A stretch of 64,000 nt of DNA from the NCBI GenBank assembly GCA_017562135.1, contig QEYB01000158.1, positions 1 through 64,000 on the forward strand, in the 5' to 3' direction. The stretch's first letter is position 1. Each line of letters starts with the position of its first letter. This DNA comes from Dipylidium caninum. Taxonomy: Eukaryota; Platyhelminthes; Cestoda; Cyclophyllidea; Dipylidiidae. Of the stretch, positions 1-12,805 are shown one piece after another. A model generated the notes under the pieces. It ran no database searches, was not told where the DNA came from, and worked only from the letters and a program-made list of their open reading frames with translations. The translations under genes were made by a program, and so were the position numbers.

Positions 1-2252
1 GGGAGGAGATGGACTAACTGCCCCCACCACAGAGTCAAGAGGGAAACAATTAGCATACAGAAAGCGATGCCTTACTTCTAAGGCTAACTTGGAGCCACTA
101 CGGCGAAAAGCTGTGCATGCGCTATGCTCCAAGCCGTTAGAGAGTGCGACATTGCTTTCCGGCTTGCTGAAAGGCCACAACATCCGTGCATGAAAGAAAA
201 GCTCACCTGACTAACTCCCACTGTACCAGACTCCCAGCCAATTAGCTAAATACCAGTTGCTAAACACCGGGCAACCTGTTTCTACTCTCTACTCTGCGGG
301 CTTGCTACGAGTATCGGTGCGCCACATCGACGCAGGCGAGAAGTGAGAGAGTGTGGAGGTAAGAGTTGCCGGCAAGCGGAGCACCGGCGGCCGCGCGTTT
401 CAGAGAGGTCCTGTATAATAAACGGAATACTGGTGAAGAACCTCGTTCTAAAAGATGGTTAACGATGAGCTTCCTCTACTTACTGCTCCAGTAGACAAAA
501 ACAAGTCGACGGTGCTGGCAGATGGGGCGAAGACGAAGAAGAGTAACGTCCGGTCATACTACCTTGGGCGAAGAGAGGGAAAGCGCGACCAAATGCCGAC
601 TCAGCCTTGAGAGTGTTCGGAGAAGACAAGTACTCACAGGTGCGTGTCAGAACCAAGTAGGAGCAGAATTCGTGAGTCCGAAAGGGGGTCACCAACACTT
701 CTGGACATCGCCATTTCTTCGAGGAAACAATAAAAACGCACAAAAGGGAAGACGGTGGTCAGGCGATAGGGCAGTCGCGCCAGCACAAGCGATTTTGCAC
801 CGTTCCACCCCTCGATCCACCACAGGGGTGAGGTACAAAAGGCGATATCTTTACGAATCGACCATTTTCATCGTTGAACGCGCCGCTCGATTTCAATTGA
901 TCTTCTCAATCTCCACCTAAATCAGTCCTTCCATCCGGCAACAATTGTGTATAACGATCTATGACAGAATGGTGAAGGTTTTAAGAGAGTATACCATTTG
1001 GAGAGAAATACAATGGAAACGAGCCACAATTAACGTAAATTCGGGCGCTGAGCTCCTCATATACGACCCACAGTAACTACACCCGTATATGAACTGGGAG
1101 TGGTAGAGTTCTTTACCAGTCAAGAACATTGCCGACCGCGATGTGTGCACGGTCTATCGCGCATTGCCATGGGCGACGGCTGGACACACTGCGAGGTGAC
1201 CTCAAATCAGACGCATTGCTGTTGGCCTTCGTGGTCTGCAAAGTCGGTAGTCCCGATGCGGGATGCCGATGTTCTTCGAAACGGTGATTTGGTTGGAGTT
1301 TTGACTGAATGTGGTGAAGTGACACGGCCCGGCGTAGATGTGCCAACGGTGAGGAGTAGGGAAGCCGAGGATGGCAGTGCTTCTACTTGCGCTCACCGTC
1401 ACAAGTGGGTCCTCCACGATCGACTGTCTCGGAACGGTCCACCACCACGACGTCACGGTTAAGCTGGAATCGTCGGGCAGACGGCTTGGTCAAGCGAGTG
1501 TCTTCAGAGACCACAAAAATTATAGGAAGGGAGAATATTTGCACAAAAGGTACCGTACACAACCACGCCGTGCAAATTGCTGCCTCTTTGACTACTACTT
1601 AATTCAAACTCGGAAGGGCAGTCTCGGATGTCAGTCGTGTCCGAAAGAGAGCGTGAACTGAGTGCGCTGCTCTTCTCCTTTTGCATACATTCACACAGCG
1701 TAGATCTACTTATTTTTATGAGAAAGCTTTCACCAACTAACCTCCTTTTTCTCCATCGGTCATAGATACGCCACTTCTTCATGTCACTCCTCCGTTACTT
1801 GCGCCGAACCTTCTTCGCATACTCTCCATTCCCCGGCTGCGTGGCAGCCTCAGAATAGTTGTGTGACCAGGCTGTCAGCGTAGCAAGGTTTGTAGAAGTC
1901 AGAGCTTGAGGCTGGTAGCTGGTACGTGGGCGCCCGTCAATTTGTATTCTCCGAGTAGCTTTCCGTGGCAAACACCTGGAGCCGGAATGGGATATGTACA
2001 CGTCAGCGGAACGTAAGTAATCATGCCTTTCCTTTTTCTAACTCGTCACAGCCATCCACGCCGGCCATCATGACGGTTGGCTTGTTTTGGCTTGGAGTAG
2101 TAGCGTCCGACCTCACTTTAGCTCAATTTTTTGCTTGCGTGTAGCATCGCCGCGGCCGACTTCACCGCCAAAATTACGGAGGCGTAGAAGGCTTCGCCGG
2201 CAACGCCGCCATCCCTCTTCACCGACTCGTACTGACGACCGCCTCCCTTGCC

Positions 2253-2279
2253 CCTTCCTTCCTTCCTTCCTTCCTTCCC
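2253..2279. repeat. (TTCC)n microsatellite
   Basis: A short run of CCTT/TTCC tetramers in a pyrimidine-rich tract. No gene context. Confidence 0.8.
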
Positions 2280-2430
2280 TGCTTAGGGGACATGGGGCTG
2301 ACAACTCCTCTCTTCCCCCGTCACAAATTCTAATAAATGTGTAGCCCACAAGCATTCGCCATGCACATCGACATGTGGTGTTCTGCGGCGACCATACTGG
2401 CTTGTCACTGATTCACATTAAGGACAAACG

Positions 2431-2517
2431 GGTGGCGTGGGCGTGGGGCGTGGGCGTGAAGCATGGGCATGGGCATTGGGCGCGGGTGGGGTGGGGGTGG
2501 GTGCGGGTGAGGGTGGC
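2431..2517. repeat. G-rich imperfect hexamer tract
   Basis: Imperfect GGGCGT, GGGCAT and GGGTGC repeats. The composition resembles the G-rich hexamer tracts upstream of Ala-TGC in the tDNA array, but no tRNA gene follows. Confidence 0.6.
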
Positions 2518-3204
2518 CACCGCAGGAATGGACTTGGAGGCGGTTCTGTCTTTAGGGCGGAGGAAGCAAGTCACCCAGGGCAGCGTGAGGCCACTGCGAC
2601 ATTTCACTAAGGCGTATGAGGCCCCTTTCCGCACCAAGCGGGATGTAGAGGGTATCATAGCTCCTTCCCACCCCAAAAACCGAAGGGCAGGAGAGGGCTG
2701 CTGGTAATTGGGCGACTCACTAAGGGTTTAGCAGGCCAAGAGGCAATTGACTGCCCACCGCCAGCCTTTTCCCCCGCGGCACACTTCGAGCGGGGGAAGA
2801 CTTTCAATACTCAGTTGTGTAAGAGAATTAAGCTTCCTCCACTTGCTCGCATACCCGAAGTGACTCATGCACCTGCTCGATTTAGAATATATTTTTGTCT
2901 ATGACGTGTTAAAGAAGAGTTGTCGGCGTTACTACGCCGTGGCGCCAGCTGAACGAATGGTTGCTTGGCCCGGACCCCTCCCTCCCTCTGATCAGATTCG
3001 AGTGTGATGCTCCCGGACGGCCCCCCTTCTCCTCCCCGAGTGTGGATGTGGCCATAGTGCTAAGCGGCACGTGACAGGCGTGAAAAGCCGTCGAGACCAA
3101 ATCCCCGACGCTGTCATATACCCGCACGCATTGTCAACGGTTGGGTTTAAAGCCACTCACTCAGTGCGCAACTGAAAATCTTGTGGTGCGCAGCCAACTG
3201 CGAG

Positions 3205-3395
3205 GCGGGCGGATCGTCTACTCAACCCTGTAAAGTGAAATAGAAAAGTAAAGTGGCCTGAGTCCGTAAAAGAATGAGCTTCAAATTAGATGGCTCTTCA
3301 GTAATTCAACTCGCACTGGTATTCAACCGACTTCGTCTCCTGTCACGGCTGCACTCCGCGTGTCTTCGGCGGATCCCCTCAATACTCCGTGCTGC
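3205..3395. repeat. dispersed repeat family 1, copy a
   Basis: This stretch aligns by eye in direct orientation with about 6860-7030. Shared landmarks in order are GGATCG-CTACTCA-CCCTGTAA-GTGAAA, then GTGGCC-GA-TC, then CAGTAATTC, then CGGC-GC-CTCCGCGTG. Divergence with small indels suggests an old duplication or an ancient mobile-element family. Confidence 0.5.
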
Positions 3396-5708
3396 GGGGG
3401 CACGAGGGAAGAGTTCCAACAGGATGGGTGGAGAGTGTGTAACGACAGTGAACATCATTTAAGCACCATAGGTTGCACGCATGCCAATCAACTGGAGAGT
3501 CATTCTTTTAAAATGCCACCTTAAAAGGTGTAAACTGCAAACGTTGTAAGAGCGAATAGACACGGAGTTAACTGTTTCTCATCATCGGGAGTGAAACCAT
3601 TCTTCGGGCGACTTGTGGAGAGCTGCTCGCAAGCGCACAATTGAAGCACGAGGCAAAACGATTCCGTAGGCTGAGCGGAGAGTGCAGTGTTGTCAGCACG
3701 GAGTCATTCAATTCACCACTACTTCCCACAATTACCTGCTCCCCTTTCTCTGACTTGTGAATGGATCAGTTGGAGGCCAGAACGCATTAGAATCAAGCCT
3801 TTTTCAACTTGCATGGCATTTGCTACAGAGCATAGTCAACTTTAATTTTTTTCTCGCGAGCGTGGTTAGCACGGCTGGTGACGAAGGGGACATCGGTGTG
3901 AAATTGCGTCTTCACCGGTGGCAGTCGTGAAGGTAACATTGGCGCTTTTGAGGCGGCAATGGTGCGAAACAGCTGAAGGTTGTTCACAAATACTTTTTTT
4001 GTGTCGGGGACATCACAATGAGTAAACCGTGTGCGAGGCTTTCCCTCGCTCTGCGACCTGGGGTGAAATGCGTGGCGGAGGTTGGTAGGTGGCGTCCAAA
4101 AGGATTGGACGAGTAGCCTGATGTAGCACTGAGCTCTGCCTCGATAGGAAGTTGAGGGAGCCTTTACCTGCATGCCACCGAAGTCGATAGTTGGGTGGTT
4201 CAGGGGAGAGGAGTTGGTGATGAAGGGGGCGTTTCGTGAAGCTTGGAGTGTGGTTAGTTGATAACCAATTGCATGAAAATAGGGCATTGAAGTGGGCGTG
4301 TTGGGAGAGAACATGGGCGCAACTGGACGAGGAACGGCAGTGAGGGTGAAGGTGAAGGTGAAGAGGTTGCAGGAAGGAGGTTATGTTGTGCACACTGTGC
4401 CCCGGGGAAGAAGGTGTTTTCGTGGTGAACCTGAATGTGTCTGTGAGTGGTTACAGGATCCTCGCATGTATCGGCGCTCAAACCTCACATGCTGCTGCTT
4501 CTGTAGGCATATTTGGGATGCATGCTGGCTTGGCGGCTTCAGTTGTTGTTGGTGCTTTTATGTGTGCATGCCTTTCCTGCATTATTTTGACTAACAGTTG
4601 TTCATTGAATGGCGTTCACAGTCGTCGTGCTTACTTCCTCCTTGTTATCAACACCAAGGAAAGATGAGATAGAAACATGATAAATTTTTTTCCAAATTCG
4701 TAAGAAGCATACCTTTGGACACTTACAAATACTTACTCCGAGCGCATGTTACAATGTGCCTCTCGGTCGCAGCCGCACATACGTTCGTTTCATAGCCTCA
4801 AACTCATAGGCTTGACGGCTACAGGCGACATCTACTGGAGACGGGAAAATCTGGCGGATCATTTGGGTGGAAAGTCTTCGACTTGAACTCCTATCAACCG
4901 GTTATCAGGCGACCCAACATGCGTCCTTCCTCATCGAGGCAGCTCTTTTATTCAGTGCTGACGACGGAGGACACACCATTTGTTTTATAATAAAGCTCCA
5001 AGCAGTTTTCTCCCTTTGCCACGATAGCCACTCGCACGAATTATCATCGAACGCGGAAGATTGTGCGATCCACTTGTCAGATGCTCTTCGGTTCCCTTCA
5101 CTTGTCACTAGGGTGTGATGGACTTAGCAGAAATTCGTTGGTTAGTCGGGACAATTATATGGGAGGTTAAGATGTCAGTTGTCGGAGGTATGACATCGCG
5201 CATCCGCACGAGCCAAGGCGAGGGAGGCTGTGTGCAGGTGCTTTTTCCTGTATTCCGCCTGTGCATGGAGATTGCACGAAATAACAACCCCACTTACTTG
5301 TGGGCAGTTGTCGCGTCTTTCGGGCAGCGCAATTTTCTGTGCACTTACCAACAAATCATTAATTTTTTAGGGTCATAATGGAGGTAGTGCTTTCAAAGAT
5401 GTTCTGCTGGTGACCTTAAGCTACTCACCTGCGCCACCAATGTCTCTGACTTTCGAAGCAAACGCGCGTTGTTAGGCAACGCGTCCCAGTAGGTGAAGGT
5501 TTTTGTTATCAACAGCCTGCTTCTCACCTTGTGGTTTGCTAGGAGGGAGTGAAGCAGAACCACCCAGTTGGTGCAGAGTTATTGTCGAGTTAGTGTGTCG
5601 GGTGGCTTCGCCAGTGGCGTTATCCTCGCTGGCTGACTGAATGAATTGAAGGTGGATTTGAGGGCTCCGTTAACTTAACATTCCCTTCGGAGCAGTACTA
5701 CTAGTCAT

Positions 5709-5769
5709 TGTCTTTGTCTTTGTCTTTCTTCGTCTTCGTCTCCATCTCCATTCCATCTCCGTCTCCGTC
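5709..5769. repeat. TCTTTG / TCCATC / TCCGTC pyrimidine-rich tandem tract
   Basis: Hexamer repeats TCTTTG followed by degenerate TCTTCG, TCCATC and TCCGTC units make a polypyrimidine stretch of about 60 bp. No coding evidence. Confidence 0.6.
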
Positions 5770-6859
5770 ATCTCATGGAACGCCTCGTGAACACATTTAA
5801 ATCGTCCAGGTGACACATAATCATTGAGGTCATCACATTGGTGGCTTGCAGAGGCGAGGTTAACGACGGTTTCCATCTTCGTGGAAAGGGCAGAAAAGGA
5901 AAAGGACAAACTTGCCCGCCTCTCCTTTATCCGACCTATCTTTTCTGCTTTGCCCTGCCTTTGTGTGAACTTACGAGAGCAATTCAATTGCTACTCTCCC
6001 TACTCCTCCTTCCTATTACTCCCATTTATGAGAGCAAATGCAATGCCAAATGGGCACGTCACATGTTAAAGCAGTCGAAGGTCATTTCAACCGAATCCGT
6101 TGACGTGACAAGTTAGGTTGGAGGTCGGGGGGGGCGTGGGGCGGGGGGAGGGAAGGCCGGACTGAAAGTAGAGCAGAAAGACGAGGGAAAATGACTCCTA
6201 TATTTACGTAATTATTTTTTGAAGGCCACAGAGAATGATGTGAATTTAAATTGGGAGAATAGTTTGAGGATGTTGCTCACCCTTCTCGGAGCTTCACTTT
6301 GTTGAGTGGCAGCACTTTGTTTGGCGATATATCGAAGCCAGCATTTGCTAGCAGCCTCTGTTAGACTGGACGCCACTGATGCCTGGGTGCTACTTGATGA
6401 GAAGGCGGAGCTGGTGGTGGGGAACAAGTTGCTCAACTAACACACGAAGACTCCTCCACCAGTCTTGTGATGAGCCACTCCTGGGGCGCACACATCGAAA
6501 TTCGGGACTCATCGATGCATTATTAGTTGTTGATTTAATGATTCGCAAAACCTGCTTTTTGTATACTAAAATCACTCCACTTCCTTTATTTCACCGGCGA
6601 CGATGTGGCGCTGTCTGTGTATTACTCCGCGACAAAGGGGACAGTAGACTGCAAAGTTGGGAATCGAGAGGCTCCCAGAAGATGGGCGGAGGGCAGCCGT
6701 TTAGGCACACGAAGTCATTGAGGACAGGTTGAAATTAATGTGCAACACGGGACACGGAATGATGAATGAGAAACACGATTGTTGGGAGGCTGGGAGGTGG
6801 TCGAGGAGAGTTGGCGTTGGTGAAGCATGAGTTAGTTGCCTCTTTGCGTTGTAGCTGGC

Positions 6860-7030
6860 AATTTGTGGTGGATCGGCTACTCAGCCCTGTAAGTGAAAAT
6901 GACCAAGTGGCCGGACTCAATAACGATGAAGCGGTATGCAGAAGGTGGTGCAGTAATTCGCTTCCATCAAGCTTTAGTGACCTTGTGTGGTTTCACGGCA
7001 GCCCTCCGCGTGCCATCGAGGAGCCTCCAG
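6860..7030. repeat. dispersed repeat family 1, copy b
   Basis: Direct-orientation relative of 3205-3395, sharing the GGATCGGCTACTCAGCCCTG-type core and the CCTCCGCGTG block downstream. The core motif TAG(C/A)CGA(T/C) also recurs near 10.74, 11.03, 14.23 and 14.53 kb, so this is probably a family rather than a simple pair. Confidence 0.5.
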
Positions 7031-8669
7031 AGCCCCGGGGAGAGCCGTTCCAGCCGGTTTGGTCGGAGAGTGAGTGAAGCAATTGAATTTCCATTTAATG
7101 CAGACCACGAAATAAATGGAGTAGTTTACTTAAATGGGAGCCTTGAAGGCGTGTACAAGGTAACGTTGGTTGAGAGAAAAGGCACGAATGGCACAGGAGG
7201 AAAAGGTATTTCAGCCAAGTAACGGAATGCACCTACACGAAGGCAATGAGCGTACAACCATCAAGAGTGCTAATCCCCAACGGCTTCGCACTCTCCATTG
7301 TCTAAACCATCTAAACAGATCAACTGTGGGTGTCTGAGCGGCAGTTTCTAGTCATTAAGCAACGCCTCAGAGATGCATGCAGAAGGCCATCAGAGGCCAC
7401 AAAATTTGTTGTGATTTATGTGGACTACAGAGAAGACTATGAAAAATAGCTGAAGTAAGGAGGGAGGTGGGAGAGTGAGTAAAAGGAGAGCCTCACAAAT
7501 GAGCAAAAGTGAATCAGGGGTCGCTGTTGGTGAAGGCGCGTCGAATGTGCGGTGAACACGTCTCCACTGCGGTAACATTGGGGTTGAGGCCAATCTGGAT
7601 GTAAAGCAAGAAAGTGGGGCACACTGAGAGGGCCGCCATTGCTGTTGGCCAACAAGATCACCCGTCTTGTTGGCCAGAAAGGATGGTGTAATAATAGAAG
7701 ACGTAGAACACGTCAAGCACACGAGTTCGATGTAGATGGTAATTAATTACGTTCCGGCAGTGTATATTTGTGAATTTGTATTGCAAAGGGCGAATGGCAA
7801 GTGACCCTCCTAGCGAAGCTGCAAGAGCCACACAGCGCCGAAGGCGTCCTCTCCACGCCACTTTCACCTCCCAGCATTCATGGAGGGAGTAGAAGGCGGT
7901 CGAGGAAACGTGCGTCAAACGACTCCTATGCCCCAGCGTTAGTCGACTTGACTGTCACTTCCTCCTCGAGGAGAACCACAAAAAAAAAAAACGTCCCGCC
8001 TTATTATTCGAGAGTTTCCAAAAGCAATCATCATGAATGTCGTGCACCGAAACCTCTTTCCAGCGTTGGAACAAAAGCTGAAAACAATTAAGCAATGCGA
8101 TCCTCCCCCCACCCCCCACCCGCCAACCCCAATTCCACAGCTTTGCCACGCCAAACTTGTCGCCACGGTCATCTACGCCCATCGCACAAGACAAATCGCG
8201 TCGGCGAGGTAGGAAGAAGAGCATAAGTCGTAATGGATTTATTAGAATAAGGGGGAACAACGTCGGACGACAGTAAAGCGACGCGTAATGTGGGCAGGAG
8301 GCGGCAGTAGAAGAATTACGCCCACTAGTGAAAGCCAAACCAAAGAGTCGTCATGTTGACTGGAAAGACGAATAAAAAAAACGAGGCATTTGAAACACGT
8401 CACGCAGACGATTTAGCTGCAAGTGTTGACAACTCACGTGGCACTTGGGTGAACACCTCTACAGTTCTGCGAAAGGCCATCCGTAAAGCCAAATATATGA
8501 GAAACGAAAGTTTTCACCATGTTCATGTACACCAATCGGGAGAAGATGACGCGCGAGCGCCTCCGATCCGGACGCGCCAGTGGGGATGCACATGATGATG
8601 ATGGCCAAGAGGCGACTCAATAGCTCGGCCGCACTGCCTTCAGGACTTAGCATGACGAACTGCGACACC

Positions 8670-8860
8670 CCAGATTGGAGTGCACTCGTCGTGGGGCCTC
8701 ACCTTTTACACACTCCGACATCCAATAGCCATGGAGTCGGAGCTGAGACCACTTCCCGTTCCCCATTGTTCGGCCAGTCGACTTCAATCGATGCTCGAGC
8801 ATCGATTTCGACGGACGCCGAGGGGGTGCCGCCAATTGGAAAGTGTCCTCGAAGCACCAA
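8670..8860 (+). repeat. dispersed repeat family 2, plus-oriented copy
   Basis: Landmarks in order are TGGAG-GCA, GACATCCAA, CCAATAGC, TTCCCCATTG, GCCAGTCGAC, TCAATCGATGCTCGAGCATC and GCCAATTGGAAA. They recur in the same order on the minus strand at about 12640-12805. The perfect GATGCTCGAGCATC palindrome lies in the centre. No coding capacity is shared, so it is probably a non-coding mobile-element remnant. Confidence 0.5.
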
Positions 8861-11410
8861 TCAGACAGCAGCACAGAAACGACATGAGTCATTACGTCCA
8901 TCTTTTGAAGATGTCGAAAATGGTGCACTTTCCCAAATTACTGCTGCCACCACCGTGAAAATGGGGCGCCTTGAATGACTCCTGTGGGGAAAACACGTCG
9001 ACTAACCGGCGGAAATTCTTCTGCACTCGTTAATTTCCTTGTCCTTTTGGGACATTAGTGGTCTCGCAGATAAACGCTCAATGTCACCTTATCTTTGGCA
9101 TGCTTTGCATCATTCTACACTCACGTGGGGATATTCAAATTCCTGGATTTCACTTGCCCGACACAGTGTGCCAATCAAAGTGGAAGCGGACGCGAATTCG
9201 CCTGGTTTGCGCTGGTGAGGTAACTTGTTAACACTTGACACGTGAGATCAAAAGGCAGTCTGCCTTGTCGGAGACATGCTGAATGCCATCACCGAGTTTG
9301 GTGAGAAGATGGCAGGTTGTCGAGAAAGAGTTTGATTGGCCTTGTCGGGGACCTCAAAACACCACGTCGCCCTCGCTCTCCGGTGCTTATTTGTCAGTCC
9401 ATCCCACATTACCACACGACCGTCAACTTAGTCACCGCCTTAATCGGGGCTGTGAGTGTGTCCGCATCACGCACTCCGACAGACCGTCAAGAGCTTGTCG
9501 GCTGCTCGGCCGACGGTCAAAGCGTCTGCCAGTTAGAATTGCCGTGGAGCGCAGATGCTCGTCAAGCCGCATTTGATTGGGATAAACTTCAGCTGAACTC
9601 AAGTCTCACACAGAGGGCGTAGGCCTCGTAGTCTGTGGGGTCAATGTCGAGGGGGCTGAGGGCAGACCTCAAGACAACTTAAGCATGTTGGCACAGCTAG
9701 TCAAGATGATTTCGAGGATAATGCGTTCGGACATTTGTCAGTCGATGGAGGCCCTAGGTTGACAGGTCAGAATAGAAGTTAAAGGCACTTCTCATTGGTA
9801 TCCTTACTCGGGTCACAGAGTACGCATTGCCATGCGGATGTTGGCCGCTGATGCAAGAAAGTTAAGGTGCTTCGGGGTTCCGGTGATCCGTCGGTGTCGG
9901 TGTCGCAGTCTCTCCTCTGACTTTACGCAGAATTATGGTTGAATGCGAACCTCGCTTGATGTGGAATGAAAGATTCCATGAAGATGTAATGTGACTAGTA
10001 TAAAATGCTCCCTCCTTGCAGGTGGAAAAAATGCACGTGTGGAACGATTTTGACTGAAAACACTCTTTCTGCCCAAAATTCATCTCGTATTTGTGGCCAT
10101 CTCGACGAAGAGATGGGCATCAGGAGGAGGAGGAGGAGGACCAGTGTCGAGCGGTCACCGTTTTTGCTTGTCACAAAAAATCCAACTTCCGCCAGAAAAG
10201 CCCAAGCTTCGGGGTTGGTATCCGTCAGGAATCCTACTCCGTGTGGATCCAGCGTGTTCGGTCTTCTCCGCGATCGGCCGACGACGAGGGTTGAGAGGAT
10301 CTCCACTCTGCCAGACCACTCTCCCTCGGGATGGGTAGGTTGGGGGCAGAAGTGGTTGAATCTTATCTCGGCGAAACTTCGAGATGCCTCCAACTTGAAA
10401 ATGGACGTGGCCACATCTGTTCCTCCATCCGCCCAGTGCTCAGCGCTCCCAGTCGCCATGGCGCACCCAACTTTGTCAGTCAAGAAAATCACCTCTCTGC
10501 GCTCGGCGCTCCAGCGATTGGCCTATAAGGCACTGTTTCTGCCCAATCAACCATCATCCGACCCCCTCCTCTCGCGTCGCTCGCGGCGTCAAGCCCTTCC
10601 TCCGTCAGTGTGGCCAGACCCAATCTGACGAAAGGAGAATGGCCCAACCGAGGTTGTTTGAAGCACGCGGATGGCACAGGATGTAAGACGTTGATGGAAT
10701 CTGGACCCTTCACCTAAATTGTGGTGAGCGACGTTGAGTAGCCGATCCACCGTCCCGATGACCAACGGTGAAGCACATGGCAGCCGATCGGCCAGGTTGG
10801 GCGCACACTGAGTCAATTTGGCGTTCTGAGATTTGACAATCTGTAATGCTGTATGAGCACCGAGGAGCTCCACACAGACACAGGAAGGGCAGCCGCGACA
10901 GCAGACGCAGTCCCGACGGAGTCATTGCAGACCGATGGAAATGTAATAACTGAACAGCCATTTAATAAATCATATTTATTGTCGATGGACTGAGACCGCC
11001 GTGTGGATGCATTTTACTGAACAGGCTTGAGTAGACGATTTAGCGAACTCGAAGCCAGGGAGAAGGGCGTCTAACTCATCCGCTGCTGCCCTGCGGAATG
11101 TCAAACAGCATCCCGATTAACCCTCGTGAGCTTGGCACTGGACCGAAACCCCATTGGGGGAGCGGATAGCTGTGCCTGGGAGCATCGCGGCGCAGCCCCT
11201 GAATCCCGCTATCACACTTGCCTTCCGTCGGCCAGCTCGAAGGTGGTAGATGAGCAAACTCAGCTTAGTCACGATCTGGCAATAAGTGCATTCAAACCAC
11301 ACCATGTTCATGATGCATTCGAGGGGCAGAAAGGGGGGTGGTTACATTTCCTCGAGTGATGCAGGCCTGAACAAGACGTGCAGTCGGGTGGCCCGAGGCA
11401 GGGATGGGGT

Positions 11411-11488
11411 GGAGGAGGAGGAGGAGGAGGAGGAGCAGGAGGAGCAGGAGGAGCAGGAGGAGGAGCAGGAGGAGGAGGAGCAGGAGAT
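11411..11488. repeat. (GGA)n/(GCA)n trinucleotide tract
   Basis: Long GGA run interrupted by GCA units. It lies immediately upstream of repeat family 3 copy a. The same arrangement (GGA tract, then the family 3 sequence) recurs at 14.68-14.9 kb, so the microsatellite seems to belong to the repeat element. The open frames through it (poly-Glu, poly-Leu, poly-Pro) are artefacts. Confidence 0.75.
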
Positions 11489-11665
11489 GGGCCGTCACGC
11501 ATCGGTGGCGATTTGGGGAGACATTGACGAGGCAACAAGGCAGAGACGGGGCAAAATGGAATTGTTTTAACCTTAAATAACTTGTAATAAAGTCCCACAT
11601 ATCGACACGAAGAGCGACAAACTCTGAACCGGAAATGGACGAACACGATCCTTGCTGCCGACCAG
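11489..11665 (+). repeat. dispersed repeat family 3, copy a
   Basis: Aligns directly with 14735-14905. Both contain CACGCATCGGTGGCGATTT, then GGGGAGACATTGACGAG, then GGCAGAGA, then a divergent AT-rich middle, then CCGGAAATGGAC-AACACGAT and CTGCTGCC. Both follow a GGA tract. The spacing difference is mainly indels. Confidence 0.65.
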
Positions 11666-12639
11666 CCAATCACCTCCTTCGCACCGACTGTTTGGTTGTC
11701 ACTCCTGGCACGCCAAACATCGTGTGACGCGCCTTTGAGTCACTCTCGAGTGCGCAAGCTCTCGACGCGCGTACGTGACCTCGACACAAGGTCAGTGACA
11801 GGGCAGTGAGTCATTGGCAGGTCGTGTGCTGACAAGGCGGTGTTTACGCGCTATGGGGACGGGTTGGAGGCGCCTCGTGAGCCCCACCACCCAAACTCGC
11901 TAATTTCCGCTTAATGCGAGTAACTTTCGACAGTGCACTTCACGAACCACGCTAATTAAACACTTAGCACTTGTTCTCAGCTCCCACAATGTCGCGCCTC
12001 GTTTCACCAACGGTGACGGCGTTGTGTCGACAAATCCCGCACGGCCTGTGGGATTCAAGCTTGTTAAAAGTGCCCATATTGCAGTCTGGGATTTCTCCTC
12101 GAATGCGCTCATGCCGACAATCCCGTGACGCAGTCAATCAGGAATGCCGGTTCTCGGATTCCCTACGACACAGTCAGCATTGCGACTGTCCTTCAACTCC
12201 TCCACTCGCGTTGGTCCGAAAACGGCTTCACTCAAGCAGTGGGAAAGGCGACAAGTCCAGCGCTGACCTGGTGTGAAGCGATCCGAATGACAAGTGCTTC
12301 AGATGGGCACGAGACCGAGTGACAGTAAATTCGAGTCTCTACTTCATGGACTTCAGAGGGAAAGAAGTTAGGAGAATAAAAGCGGTTGGCGCACCGATGT
12401 TAGAACTTGTATTTGCCGGTTGGAGCGCTTCCGCACTACCACACGAAAGTGTAAGGCGGATAAACCTACAAATGTTTAACCATGTTCGTCAACCGACATC
12501 TGGCGATCCCGCGTTTTGGTTTTACGCCGACGGCGATGGCACTAATTTTTAGGGAAAGCGCACGATTTCCGACTTCGTCCAAAGATGGACGATGACCAAC
12601 GCCTCAACTCGGCCGCTTTCCCATTGGTGATTCTTGAAC

Positions 12640-12805
12640 AGTTTCCAATTGGTGCCTCCGGTCAATCGATGCTCGTGCATCGATCGACGTCGACTGGGCG
12701 ACCAATGGGGAAGGGGGATTGACCTCAACTCTGACCCGCTGCTATTGGCTCTCGTAGGCTATAAAGTTGGATGTCTGCGACAACTGCTCTCCAGTCCGCG
12801 ATGCC
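12640..12805 (-). repeat. dispersed repeat family 2, minus-oriented copy
   Basis: The reverse complement matches 8670-8860 in landmark order (GACATCCAA, CCAATAGC, TTCCCCATTGG, CCCAGTCGAC, ATCGATGC-CGAGCATCGAT, CCAATTGGAAAC). Together they form an inverted pair about 4 kb apart. Confidence 0.5.

Noticed and set aside
1985..2115. Spliced-leader RNA gene suggested by GAACGTAAGTA
   Set aside because: No Sm-site and stem-loop arrangement was clear and there are only two diverged copies, which is unlike SL RNA arrays.
3823..4393. 163-codon and 126-codon minus frames
   Set aside because: They overlap in different frames, match no family, and nothing indicates a gene start or intron.
10005..10628. 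207-codon plus frame and overlapping 165-codon minus frame
   Set aside because: GC-rich region, overlapping frames on opposite strands, no known domain, no splice or promoter evidence, and proximity to dispersed repeats.
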